Part shown: one piece after another, positions 1 to 11,218 of the stretch | Layout of the letters: every line of letters starts with the position of its first letter | Numbering within the stretch: position 1 is the stretch's first letter | Source of the DNA: Trichosporon coremiiforme | Taxonomy: Eukaryota; Basidiomycota; Tremellomycetes; Trichosporonales; Trichosporonaceae | Assembly: GCA_039545355.1 (NCBI GenBank) | Contig: BCJJ01000012.1 | Coordinates: 513,067-577,066 of the forward strand | Direction: 5' to 3' | Length of the DNA stretch: 64,000 nt | Notes under the pieces: generated by a model | The model's input: only the letters and a program-made list of their open reading frames with translations | What the model was told of the DNA's origin: nothing | The model's database searches: none | Position numbers and translations under genes: made by a program

Positions 1-1118
1 TGGTACCACGAACCTCGGCGGGCGCCTCAGCAAGTGCGAACGGGTTGAAGTCGCGGGTCTGGTCGAGATCGGCGAGGGAGTGGTTGACGAACCGGTGCGT
101 GGCCTCGTCAGCGCGGACCGCCTTGATGACATCCAGCAGCGACGCATTCGGCTTGAGGCGCCAGTAGTCGATGGCAATTTGGGGTGCCGGCTTGTCCGTC
201 CATTCGGGGACGAAGCCCTTCTCGACATCAGAGATGCAGTGGGAGTATGTCCGCACTGCCTCCTCCTCGAGCGCGCCCACGAAACGGTGCGCCAGCTTCG
301 GCGCGACGAGGTACGTGAGGAAGAACATGGGGTAGAACACGCCCTGACCCGCCATCACGAGTGCGCGCGTGAACCAGCCCGGCTGAGCGACCGTGAGGAA
401 CGTGAGGAGGTGCATGCGCTCGTTCTCAGCCTCCTCGAGGAGGGTGTGGATCCAGCCTCCGTCGCGGCGCAGGAGACGGAGACTCCTCAGATGCCTGAGA
501 GTACCGCCGACCATGCCCGGCACGCCTGCGATGGACTCGAGGAGGATGATGCGCGTCATCCAGTCCTTGTCGCTGAGGAGCTCGCCGGATTTGCGCAGCT
601 CGGCGATCGCGTTCGGGTTCTCTTTCAAGACGGAAGCCGGAACGTCCTTTGCGATGTAGCCTGAGAACATGTCGAAGAGCCGGCGGAGCATCTTGACCAT
701 ACCGTGGGCGGCTTTGTCGCCCACTGTCACCGGCTCGCGGCCGACGACCTGCACACAGTCGAGCTCAGGCTCGGTGTAGATCGGGTTCATCATCGTCCAG
801 TTGCCGTGGTCGTGGGTTACTGCGGCGACGGTCTCGATGCGTTCTGAGTTGTCAGTGGCTGTGAGAGGTGGATGGGAGGGGGAAGGAAGACGTACCACTC
901 GGGTGAGGACCGTCAACGCCGGGACCGGTTGTGCCCACAATTGGGCCGCGCTTCTCGTCGCGCTCTACCGTCTTGGGCATGAGCGCGTTGCTAGGTTCGT
1001 AGCGGGGGATAGTGGTCGAGAGGTGGCGGAGGGCGAGGGGAGTGGATGCCCTGAGAAAAGTAGAGGTAGGCATCCGGGCCATGAGGCGGATGCCGGGGCG
1101 AACCATCATCGTCGACAT
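1..1118 (-). CDS. AOX1: Alternative oxidase, mitochondrial (3' end cut by window edge)
   Basis: Cyanide-insensitive ubiquinol oxidase of the mitochondrial inner membrane, a di-iron protein that passes electrons from ubiquinol to oxygen without pumping protons. Exon 1 is 1118..896 and exon 2 is 843..1. The 52-nt intron 844..895 has a GTACGT donor and a CTGAC branch site, and the join keeps the frame (phase 1). The N-terminus (MSTMMVRPGIRLMARMPTS) is Arg/Ser-rich like a mitochondrial presequence. The iron-ligand motifs are visible in order: LLEEAENERMHL, then ALEEEAVRTY, then ADEATHRFVNHSLADL. About 355 residues are present and only the extreme C-terminus should be missing. A TATA-like box lies 92 nt upstream. 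AOX is usually stress-induced, so a TATA promoter fits. Identity is very secure from the motifs. Confidence 0.96.
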
Positions 1119-1209
1119 TGTCGGTTATGGTTTGTGTTGGATTGAGATGAGATGAGTAGTTGTTGTTATTGTAGTTGGGTGTGGTTGTTGCTCGTCGTCG
1201 AGCTGGTCG

Positions 1210-1216
1210 TTATATA
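1210..1216 (-). promoter_or_regulatory. TATA-like box of AOX1
   Basis: TATATAA on the minus strand, 92 nt upstream of the AOX start codon. It stands alone in a GC-rich flank. Assignment is by position and consensus only. Confidence 0.5.
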
Positions 1217-3886
1217 CGCTGCAGTGCTCGAAAAGTCTTATCGTGACTCCGGTCCGAAGCCGGTCTTTTGTCCCGCTTGATGCTGAGTCAAAGGTAGTGC
1301 TCGATGCCAAATGCTGTTGACCCCTGGACGTTGAGAAGAGCAGGGCGTGATGCATTCCGAACCGTGCTTCAGCTACCGGCGGCAAATGACATCAGTGACT
1401 CACCCAGGCTGCTTAATTCACCGCCCGGACCGTCATTTAGGATTCCGGTGCCTGCTCGTGCCTCCGACATTTAGTCCTGATTACTAACTGTCCCTCGAGG
1501 TCATTAGTAACTTTGCAACCGCATACACCGGCCACTCGGAACATCTCGGGAGGCATTGGACATGCTGCGGTGGTGGGAGTGTGTGTCCCACCGCCTGGAT
1601 CCGAGACGTCCCGAGCATAACAGATTGCTGGTGCAGAGATCTTGTCGCTTACGCTCAACCTCCGAGTGAACGTCGGTTATGCATGCAAGTGTCACCCACA
1701 GCTCGGAGCAAAGATACCAAATCGTCGTCCCGCAGAGCAAAGGATGTAGTCAGCGGGTACTAAGCAGGCGGTATCCATGCCAAATCATCCTTCCGAGGGC
1801 TCGGAAGTCTCTCGTTGACTCCAGGCTCGTCGAGCACTGGTTCGCACGTTTCTCTTTCGCTTGCGTTTCGGTACCGAGAGCTGTCGCTGCTGCGCTCAGT
1901 CGGTAAGATGCCACAGTCAGACTGTCACTGTGTCAATAGTCCACAAACGTCATGCCAAGTCATGTCAGTCGCAGTCTAGTGTGTTTGTGTGAAGATCTGT
2001 CGCAGCGCTGTCATGTTTTCTGGGCCCCGGCCACGACGACTGGAATCACACAATTGTGAGGCGCCCAGGGACATTCAGGTTATCGGATCGACATTGCCAG
2101 TCAGACGGAGCGACGGGACCTGCAAGAATCTGCGGAGTCTGCGGAGGTTGCGGAATCAGGGCGAGCGAGTCCTGCGCCGAGGGACGGCCGGCAAGGCCGT
2201 AGTGAGAGATCTCCGCATCTCCGCCACCGCCGCGACAGAGATTCGGAGTCGGCGGCGTCTGCTGCTCAACGTGTGGCTGCAGTAATAACAGAGCTAACAG
2301 AGAGCTGTTACAGATCGACAGAGCTCTTCGTAGAGCGGTGCGATGTCCTGCAACCTGCGCGGGCGTATAGAGGATTGTCGGGCCAACATTAGATATGTGG
2401 ACCCTCCTGGGAAAGCTGTCGACAGAGTTCGCCAGTGTACGCGAGAGTTTTCTAGTGACGGCCATGACATATGGCATGCATGCCAGACGTTAAATTCAGT
2501 GGGTTGCATCGCCTCTGCCTGCGTTGGTCTGAGTCGCAGGCTGTGCAGTTGGTACAGTGACGTTCCCCAGAGCAATCCGCAAGCGAACAGGACACGGTCA
2601 ATGTTGGCCTCGTCGACAGGAGCTCGCTGTGATCAGCCCGCTGCGGCTGTTGCAGCTTGGACTGAGTCGGCTGTGCGCAGTATTCTGCGGCTGCTGCCTA
2701 TCACTGTCCTGAGTTGTCGATGCCGGTCGAGCCGGTGCTCCATGTTGCAGCTCACACGATCCGGCAACTGAGCCGGCGGTGGTCGGTCGAACGTCCGGTG
2801 TGTGACTGCGGCGCACATCACCGGCGAGTGGCTTCGTGAGCCTTCACCCCGATCATAATGGGTCCATGATGTGCGTTTCGTATGCATCTCGTAGTCTCCG
2901 GCTGTCTCCAGTTGCCCGGCGTAAAGGACCCAGGACCATCCGGCGTGAAGGCCCCACGCAGAAGGCGGAACTCGACTAGTGCTCGGACTAGTGAGCAGAC
3001 TAATGGTATCCCGGTCCGGAGCCTATTAGCTCACCTCCGCCGGGACAGTTCAAGAACAGAGGGGCGATAGATGGGTCGGAATATTCAAAAGCATGCTAAG
3101 CATAAAGTTTGTTGGGGACTTCTGCGCAGCAGGCGACGAACGGCTAAGACCAGGTTGGCTAGCTTGCATTCTGAGTCTGGGCCGGCTGGGCGATTTGGAT
3201 CATGGCTAACCTGACAGAGGCAATATCCTTCCGACTCCCAGATTGAAGCCGGGAGGCGTCGAGACACATCCGGAAGTGGGCCGTAGCGCAAAGTCGTGGA
3301 GCCGGTTACTTGGTATCACTACGACTCAGGCCCGCCTTCACGGGTCAGAGGCGTTCACATCATTGAGGACAGGTGTCAACGAGGGACCGGCGACCCGCAG
3401 ACAACATGGGAGGATCTCAAACGTCAGGCTGGCTTGCTCAAGCATTCGCCGTACCCCTGTCCATGCTCGGGAGCCATTATTCGGTGAAATCAAGGTTACC
3501 GCAGTACTGGGCCGCTCTGCATGAACCGCTCCGTATATGGGCTGCCTGGGCAGGTCGCCGCATATGAACTTCTCTCCGTCGGAGATGCACTAACGCTCTG
3601 ACCGCCGCGGCACCTGGCTCAACTCGCTCTACGGCAAGGCTGACGGCTGTGATGATCGCATCCCGGTTGCAGCGGCTGGGAGCGGCTGGGGCGGCCGGGT
3701 GTCATGGGTTAAGCAGGAGCCGAAGCGTTACGAGTCTTGGGCCAGGCATGCTCGGACCCTCTTGTCCGGGTGGACCAGCTGATTCCAGCATCTGCACCGA
3801 TTGCATTCCCGTGATCTACGGCTGACCCACTAACGACTGCTAGCTGCCCACGTTTGTTGCTCTGACGTGTTTGGGTCGTTGGTGTT
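1217..3886. other. Gene-poor stretch
   Basis: About 2.7 kb with only short, mutually overlapping open frames on both strands. None has a recognisable domain, a sensible start context, or introns with the CTGAC/CTAAC-AG signature seen in real genes here. No inverted terminal repeats, tandem arrays or tRNA motifs were seen. The left end is the AOX promoter; the rest holds nothing I can name. Confidence 0.5.
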
Positions 3887-6501
3887 CTACGCGGGCTTGG
3901 CCCAACGGCCGCCGCACATGAGGCAGGCGGCCGCAGCCTCAAGGGCGCTCTGTACGAGCGCATCGCCTTCGCTCTCCTCGCCCCCAAGGCTTCGTGGAAG
4001 GAGCGCGACGGCAGGGCAGACGGTGCACAGCCGGCACTCGGGTGTGGTGATGAGAAGATGCGTGACGGAGCAGCGTTCTGGGCGATCAGCTGAGCCTTCC
4101 GGTTTCGGACACTCACCCCATTTGTGTCCCTTCACGCACGCTCCCTTCCCAGGAGGCACAACGCTGCCGCAAGCAGGGCATGGATCACCGGAATCTTCTC
4201 CCTCAGCCGGCGCACGTAGCGCTTCGGGCAGATCCTGACCGCTGCCTGCAACCGTCGCCAAGTTGCGCAAGTACTGCGCATCGAGCTTGCCGAGATCACC
4301 ACCGATTTTTGACGCCCAGTTCAACTGAATAGCAGCTGTGAGGCGCTCCAGCGCGGTGAAATACCTGTCTACGACGACTCCGAACTCGTTGCTCACGGCC
4401 GGGAACGTCCGCTGCACTCGTTAGTTACGCTACGTGTATCGCAGCTCACCTGCACCCACTGCGCCAGGACGTAACGCAAGCGGTTCACGTCCAGCGGTCG
4501 ATGACCCCACACAGCCGTCATCAGTGACTTGATGGGATCTGAGGCCGGCTCAGCCTCGGTGTTCATGTCCCGTGGTGGGGCAGACACCACATCCAGCAGA
4601 AGGTGTGGGATCGGGTCGACATCCGACGTCAGGATGAGCAAGAGTTGGGGCATCAGGGCCGCCAAAGGAGAGTAGTACAGCACTGTTGTTAACTACCTCA
4701 GCCCAATTCTTCCGCTTACGATCGGGAGGATGCTCGATGATCCGAGCCAGCTCCTTTATGAGGTCCTTCGGTTCTTGCGCTGATGTCTGGAGGTTGGCCA
4801 CAATAAAGTCCGTGACACGATGCACATCCGTAGCACTGTCGAGGTTGTGGAAGGGGATTGGCCTGGACAGTCAGCTCAATGTCGAAGCACCCGGCCTACT
4901 CGTCCAGGAAAGAAACGATGTCACCGGAGGCATCCAACGCTTCCCAGCCCACCGCGTGCGTTGTCAACTCGCGGTCGGACGCATAATTGTACTTGCGCCG
5001 ACGGTTGCGGAAGCCCTCCAGGGCAATATCGCGGGACGACAATGTTGGCCGCAACGAGTCCACAGGCGCTAGGGTCGGTTTCGTGGTAATGTGCTCGATG
5101 ACATGGTAGGTTAATGACGAGAGAACGACGGTCAAGGTGTTGGGTGCCGTGACATGCAGCCCTGAAGTATCAGCTGGTGTCCTGTGTTGATCACTCACCA
5201 ATGCAGGGGTCGAGCGCGTTGCATCCAGCCCAGTTACCCACTCGTTGCAAGCGAACCTCGGTGATGCCTTTTTGGGTAGCCATATGTACGGTGCCAGGCC
5301 GGCACCAGACAAGCATGTTCTCTTGCGGAGCTGGGTTGTTCGGATAGCCCGTCTTGACCCACTTGATGAACGTGGCCAGCCGCTTGTCGGCGGGAACGAT
5401 CTCGTGAGGATCCTCGACCTGAATGTCCCACTTGCCCTCAACTGCACTCCTTCGAACATTGACGGTGGAGATGGATCCGTCTGTCGCAGCCAGGGCTAGT
5501 GATGCGAAGCCTGACGTCAGCAAAAGCCTGCAAGCCTGTTCTCACATGCATCGTCCTCCAATGTCCACCCGGACCAGCTCATTCGTGAGACCCAAGGACG
5601 GCTGATGGCGATCTCCCCCACGTGCGTCAGCTTGGAGCCAGCGTAGCTCCAGAAGTCCACTCCGCCCACGCGGTTAGCGATCGCCAACAGACTTCCGTCT
5701 TCTCCGATCATGCTCTGGACAGGAATGAACTCTGACCAAGCCATACACATAGCTCGCAGCCTCAGCATTCCCCAAGCAGTAAGCTGCTCCTGCTCGTCTT
5801 CCGGAAGCCTTTTGCGCGTCTCCAAGGTGATGTCCGCAATCTGGCGTCAGCGGTGATCGTAGTTGCAAGCTCACCTCAACGAGCTCTGTTCTGTAGGGAT
5901 CCAACCCTGGAGCAAAGAGCGAGACTTGGAAAGTATTGCTTAGGACAGCCAGAAGGCTCCCTGCGTTCTTCCCCATGCCAGACGGCGACCAGACGGCTCC
6001 GCGCACGCCTCGCTCCTTTTCCGTGATCATCCCCGTAACCTCGTCTGCTGTCAGCCCAGTCCCAAACCAAAATACGTACCTCCGACGTTGGCCCATCCGT
6101 GCGCTTCCTCCTTCTCCGCGGACTTGTCGAACTCTACTCCAGAGATCCAGAACTTGACCTCTCCGCCATGTGAACGTTTCAGGTTGCGGTGAGGCTGCCG
6201 CGGCTCATCAACGTCCATGTCGTTGTCGGAGTCGTCGGACTGGTTCCCCCCTCTGACGGCCTTCATTCCCTTTGCGATAGACGAGTCAAGAGGGATAGTC
6301 GGGGCAGGGAACGTCGAGGTCAGGTAAGGTGTCTGTCATCAGCTACAACCGACAACAACAACACACAGCAATGATGACTCTGTCTCTCATGACCAATGCA
6401 CACTGACCATCGTCGCTCCATGCCAGCCCCGCTGCAGGAGCCAGGGGCACAGTGGCCTCGAGCTGTCGCTGGGTGATGATGGTTGGGAGCGTCCTGGACA
6501 T
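3887..6501 (-). CDS. Transcription factor TFIIIC subunit (90-kDa class, zf-TFIIIC)
   Basis: Probable subunit of the RNA polymerase III assembly factor TFIIIC, which binds tRNA-gene promoters. The N-terminal two thirds look like a WD/beta-propeller region (for example AVWSPSG near the start, then SLLAIANRVGGVDFWSYAG). The C-terminus carries a compact zinc-binding module: CPACGSVVPPG, GHKWGECP, then CRLCTVC and finally CLMCGGRW just before the stop, which matches the zf-TFIIIC family pattern. Start chosen at MSRTLPTIITQRQL (6501). Introns I can place are 6333..6366, 6045..6079, 5841..5874 and 5511..5545, all 34-35 nt and ending CTGA(C/T)-x-AG; further introns exist between 5230 and 4400 but I did not fix every boundary. 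The subunit number (Tfc8/Sfc9 type) is an inference. Confidence 0.8.
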
Positions 6502-8242
6502 GAGCGGGGAAGGCGAAGTTGGAAGAAGCGAAAGTGGAGGCAGTTGTTTTCGTTGATCTGCAGGGGCGTCACAGGCACCACCAAATTCAGTTTGGCTGTT
6601 GCAATCACCACATCAACCACCTTTCCCATCGCCTGTCTTGTGCTCGTCGCGCAGCTTGTCCTCCTCGCGATCGCCTTGCCATGCTCACAGCTGGTCGAGT
6701 GCAGACCCCAATGATGCGCGCCTGGATGCATGCCCTGTGCATCCTACAGGTCGTGTTCCAAGTACGGCCGTCTCGAGTGCCGCTACTCCCCCACCTGTTC
6801 TCCTAGACTAATGCCTCACTAGCGTGTTACGAATAGTCGGCATGACCGGATCCTGCGTGGGGCACAAAGGCGGTGAGCATGATGACGCAGACGGTCTCTT
6901 GTCATGCCTTTGAGCGCTAGCGAATGGACCTACCGACGTCTAGGCCGGGTGAACCGGTCCATGGATGCTGCTGGTCCTGGACCCCCACATCCCCGGATCA
7001 TCCTGGCCGCAAAACAGTACGGGGCTGCATCGGGCGAGCAAACCCAATGGTGCTAGCTGCTGCTGCGGCGCTCCATCCGCACATGATCAACACCAGTTCT
7101 CCACGGCCAGACCAACTCTGGATCAGGCTCACCGACGCGTTAACGGCCTGACCTTCCTTTCCTGGCACAACTAAGGCGACTCCGGATGTGACTCGGACCG
7201 ACCCTTCTTCCACACGCAGCCTACTGTTTGCGTGCATTGTGCTTGGCCGTGTCTGGATCCGGGGCGGCTTCGACCGCGTTGCTTTGGAAGAGCTCGTTAG
7301 CTCGCGCACCATGCATGGATCCCCGAAGAATCTAGCTCGATCGAGTGTTGGGTGCACTCGAGATGCTCGCGTTCTGCAGCGGTTTGCATGGACTGACGAC
7401 GGGGCGTGGACTTAGCGCAGCACTAGTCCAACACCCACCATCCGTCGGGCAGCTGAGGCACGGCGCTCACCAACTAAGCGTCTCAGCGATGCGCCAGTGA
7501 AGCGTCTGCTGACTTTTAGGCCCATTCCGCGCCACTAATGCACGCTCATTCTCTGGTGTTCTGCGCCTTCGCATCCCGATGCCTGCCGGGGAACCGCATG
7601 GTAGCCTATCCATCCAGACCTCCACAGCCATCGCGCCAAGCGTCCAAATGATCTTTAGGCTCACCACAGCACTATTCCGGCCAACGCGGTCACCAGGACC
7701 AGGGCGGCCAACGAGCCCGATCCTGGCCCACCGTTGTTCGTTTAGCCTGGTTCATTAGCTGATCATTAGCTCATGGGCTTTGGTTTCTGCGACCCGCCTT
7801 TCGAATCAGAGGCGGAGGAGGACGCGGCGGCGGCGGCGGCGGCAGAGCTTCAGCCCCCGACCCGGGCAGTACGACGCTTTTGCGCAGCACCTGAGCACCC
7901 CGTGCTCTCCACCCTTCGAAAGAACAGATCGAACTAAACTCGCTACTAGCTCACTACTCTTTGGCGAGGTCCCTGTCTGTGGGCCGGCCTAGCCAGGCAC
8001 TCTCTTCGGGGTTGGCCACAAGCATCTCTACCCCCAAGCTAATTTGGGGTAGCAACTCTCTCAACACTGCGGACGATGCAACGGCTAGCAAGGTCGCCGG
8101 CAACCCGGTACCGCACCACGGGCGCCTTCCTCACGATCTAGCGTTCTGTGACTAGCTTTCTGGCAGCTCTGGCGCTGGTCCTGCACCGCCCACAGGCTGC
8201 AGACGAGAAGAAAACCTGCCCACGGATCCCAGCGGTCATCAG
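6502..8242. other. Gene-poor stretch
   Basis: About 1.7 kb upstream of the TFIIIC subunit gene without a supportable gene. Open frames are short and overlap each other on both strands. One (CGG)n-type trinucleotide run sits near 7822-7845. Nothing else recognised. Confidence 0.45.
7820..7847. repeat. CGG/GGC trinucleotide run
   Basis: A short perfect-to-near-perfect CGG repeat of roughly eight units within noncoding DNA. It is long enough to slip but too short to call a structured element. Confidence 0.6.
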
Positions 8243-8245
8243 GTA

Positions 8246-8253
8246 TATAGAGC
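8246..8253 (+). promoter_or_regulatory. TATA-like box of the GPI-type protein gene
   Basis: A TATATAG-type element followed by a pyrimidine-rich tract (TTTCCTCACTCC) that leads to the start codon at 8379. The layout fits a highly expressed surface-protein gene. Confidence 0.45.
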
Positions 8254-8378
8254 GCGCTGCTCGTCGATTCTTTGTCTTTTCCTCACTCCACTCTTGAGCT
8301 CTTGTTTCTCTACAGTCTCCTGTGACTCTCACCCTCCTTAATCCTCTCCCACCGATTCCAGAACCCCAATCAGCAACA

Positions 8379-9549
8379 ATGGCCTCTCTCGGACCTCTCG
8401 ACGCCCTTCTCGGCGACGTCTCTGCGTAAGTGTGGCGTGGCACCATTCCTTTCTTTCTTTTTACATTCCCTGACAATTCCCCACAGTCAGTGCAAGCAGG
8501 CTGCCCTCCCCGCCCTCCTCAGCGCCCAGTGTCTCCACCTCACTGCCCTGGCGCCCATCCTCTCGGGCAGCGCCGACACCGACGTCACCCCCGTTCTCGA
8601 CGGCTGGATCAAGCAGATCTGCGGTGCCACGCCCTGCTCGTCTGACGAGCTCCAGCCCCTCGGCACCCAGCTCCAGCCCGTCTGTGGTGACCAGCACTCA
8701 CCCATTGTCGACGCCCTCTTCTCGATCAAGGACCACTACGGCGACTTCTACGACGCCGTCTGTGCCCACAAGGATGACGGCCAGTACTGTATTATCGAGG
8801 TCCTCTCCAACTTCGCCCAGAAGACTGGCAAGACTGCCAACCTCGCCTTCGCCGGCCAGATCCTCAACGACATGAATGGTTTCATGTCGACCGCCGCCAC
8901 CGCCCTTGCCGACGGCTCGATGTGCACCCCCTGTCTCGGAACTGTCTTCTACGAGGGCAAGAAGTTCATTCCCCTCATCCAGAACGACAACACGCTCGGA
9001 AACGCCCTCGCTGGTCTTTGCGAGAAGCCCGAAAACAAGCCCTACGGCGGTCAGGTCGGCCAGGGCATCACCGTCCCCTCTGGTGAGAAGCCCAAGAACG
9101 ACGGATCGGCCCCTGCTCCCTCCGACTCGGCCTCCGCCTCCGCCTCTGCTTCGGCTGCCCCCACTGAGGGCTCCGACTCCGCCTCGGCTTCCGCCTCCGG
9201 CGGCCCCGCCCCCTCTGGCGAGTCTGCCTCGGCTTCTGGCGGCCCCGCCCCCACTGGCTCTGCCTCTGCCTCTGGCGGCCCCAAGCCCTCCGGTGGCGCT
9301 GTTGTCCCCGTTCCCTCTGGCGGTGGCTCCAAGCCCTCCAACGCCGGCCCCGGCCCCGCCTCTGCCGCCCACACCGGCCCCGTCACTCCCCTCTCCAAGG
9401 CTTCCGAGGCTGCTCCTTCGTCGTCCGCCAAGGCCGCCGCTGGTGCCGGTGCTGACTCCGACCACGCCAAGTCGTCGGCCGGCAAGGTCACCCTCAAGGG
9501 TGCCGTCGCCGCCGCCGCTCTTGTCGGCTCGTTCGTTGCCTTCCTCTAA
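8379..9549 (+). CDS. Ser/Ala-rich GPI-anchored-type surface protein
   Basis: Probable cell-wall or plasma-membrane protein of 369 aa, function unknown. Exons are 8379..8425 and 8487..9549; the intron has GTAAGT and CTGAC plus CAG, and the frame closes. The first ~190 residues form a Cys-rich globular domain (about ten Cys, including MCTPC). A Ser-Ala-Ser-Ala / SGGPAPSG low-complexity stalk follows, and the protein ends in a hydrophobic tail (VAAAALVGSFVAFL) typical of a GPI signal. The spliced N-terminus ends VSA before QC, like a signal-peptidase site, but two Asp residues spoil the hydrophobic core. An in-frame ATG inside the intron (8437) would instead give MAPFLSFFLHSLTIPHS, a better short signal. 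Highly biased codons suggest strong expression. Confidence 0.8.
9122..9330 (+). repeat. Coding low-complexity SASA / SGGPAP repeat
   Basis: Degenerate tandem units encoding Ser-Ala dipeptides and SASASGGPAPSG-type blocks, part of the stalk of the surface protein. Such stalks are expected to be O-glycosylated and length-variable between strains. Confidence 0.8.
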
Positions 9550-9863
9550 GAAGCATCGGCGGTGTGACGCGCGCGGCTCTCCATGGTCGCGCACCTTCAC
9601 GAGAGTATCACCGCTCTCCCCCTCATTTGTTGTTTGATGGACTATTACTTCTTCTTCCCCACTTCATATTTTCTGTAGCGCGTTTTTAATGCACGTAACC
9701 TGGTGATACTACTCTCTCCACGAGCTCGAGCTGTTGTTGGACTGGAATCTGATCGTGAGAACTGTTCGGGTAAGCAGCTTGTCAGTTTCCGACTGGTGAG
9801 CAGAGTGATACAAACATGGCAGGTCTACAAGTCTAATGCGAATCTAGATGGGGTTGTGAAGTC

Positions 9864-10976
9864 TCATGCGGTGCGCAGGGTTCTTGGCTGCTGCTGCTGC
9901 TCCTCAGCTTCAGGCCGCCAGAGCCCTTCGATCATGCCCTTCAGTGTGCGAGGAGCTGGCTCCGGTTCGGGTGACTCGGCCGCCTTGTTGAGCTCGCTCT
10001 CGAAGCGGCCAAGGAGTACGTCCTTCCAGCCCAAGTGAAGGCTGGTAACGTGTTCCCACTCCTTCGGCGTGATGCCTCGCTCTTCAATACGCTTGCACGC
10101 CTTGCGCCAGCGCACCATGAGCTCAGCCTTGTACCGATCGCGAGACGTGCCTTCGGGGCGATGCTTAGCGAGCTCCTCAATGTCCTCCCTCCTAGACACC
10201 GACGACCCGTGTCGCACCGTCCAGATCTGGCGGAGGATGTACCGTGCCAGCGGCCGGAAGCCCACTCCCTGCGAATTCTTGCACGCCCAGAACATGACGG
10301 GCTTGGAGCCGACGTACATGAACACGAGCTGGCCAATGACCCAGGGGATGAACATGAAGTAGAACAGCGTCCACGCAAAGGCAAGGCGGCCGCGCCGTCG
10401 TTCGTGCGGGTTCGCACTGCCTCTCAGAGATTGCTGTTCGCGGAAAGAGAGGTTCAGGAGGTACCTCATTCGCGCGCCTGGGAGCAGTTCACGAGCAATG
10501 CCCCATGTCGTCGACGGCTCCGACACCCACATCGGGTGTGCGGTGCCGTCGTGCCGTGTCACGCGCTGGATACCGCCCCGAGTGGCTCTGTGTTCCGCCA
10601 CCGAGGCATCACTGAGCGGCGTCGCTCCCGGTATTGTCCGTGCTCGCCGACCCTGCAGTGCTCGCCGCGGAGGGAGAGGCTTGCCGTTCTCGGTGTACGG
10701 TGGGCGAGCGGGGTCGGGACCAGGAAGCTCAGAGTACGGGTCGCCGGGAAAGCGAGCAAACTTGTGCTTGTGAGTGGGGGCGTCGGTGCTGAACGCCAGG
10801 CGGCGGCTGAGGTGTCCGAGGGCTGTCGGTCGAGGTGGTCCGAGCTCGTGTGAGGTGAAGGAGGGGAGGTGTCGAAGGGGTGTAATGTGTGTCGGTCGAG
10901 TCGCGCCGCCTGCGACGTGCAGGAGCTGGGCTATTGGCGGCGGCCGCGATAGCGACCACGGTATCCGCGGCGGCAT
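9864..10976 (-). CDS. Uncharacterised mitochondrial-type membrane protein (370 aa)
   Basis: Single-exon gene of 370 aa with no domain I recognise. The N-terminus (MPPRIPWSLSRPPPIAQLL) is Arg-rich and acid-poor like a mitochondrial presequence. A hydrophobic span near residues 203-222 (AWTLFYFMFIPWVIGQLVFM) predicts one membrane helix, followed by an RWRKACKRIEERG-type basic stretch and a Gln-rich tail (EEQQQQPRTLRTA). Codon usage agrees with neighbouring genes. It is transcribed divergently from another small membrane-protein gene across a 242-bp gap, so the two may share a promoter. Mitochondrial location is inferred. Confidence 0.75.
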   Translation of the reverse strand: MPPRIPWSLSRPPPIAQLLHVAGGATRPTHITPLRHLPSFTSHELGPPRPTALGHLSRRLAFSTDAPTHKHKFARFPGDPYSELPGPDPARPPYTENGKPLPPRRALQGRRARTIPGATPLSDASVAEHRATRGGIQRVTRHDGTAHPMWVSEPSTTWGIARELLPGARMRYLLNLSFREQQSLRGSANPHERRRGRLAFAWTLFYFMFIPWVIGQLVFMYVGSKPVMFWACKNSQGVGFRPLARYILRQIWTVRHGSSVSRREDIEELAKHRPEGTSRDRYKAELMVRWRKACKRIEERGITPKEWEHVTSLHLGWKDVLLGRFESELNKAAESPEPEPAPRTLKGMIEGLWRPEAEEQQQQPRTLRTA

Positions 10977-11218
10977 GGCGAGTGTGTCGTGTGCGCAAAG
11001 GAGAGTGTGGACGACGCCGAAAATCCCAGCCGGTCATCGACGGCGTCGCCTCCACCACGCCCTCCACTCGAGATTTCGGCCAGGCACTTTCCTCCGCGGC
11101 GATCGATGAGGGATGCGTTGTGCGGGGCTCATCTTTGCATCCTTTCGCCGTTTTCCCCTTTCACGACTGTACCCACTTCCTCGACTGAGTGCTTGTGAGC
11201 AATCAAAAAGCTGGCGAC

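Noticed and set aside
1125..1385. 86-codon frame upstream of AOX
   Set aside because: It covers the AOX TATA region and leader and shows no protein-like composition.
8698..9637. Long antisense and alternative-frame ORFs over the GPI-type gene
   Set aside because: Same codon-bias shadow effect; the antisense protein is Gly/Arg repeats and the other frame is Pro/Arg/Ser only.
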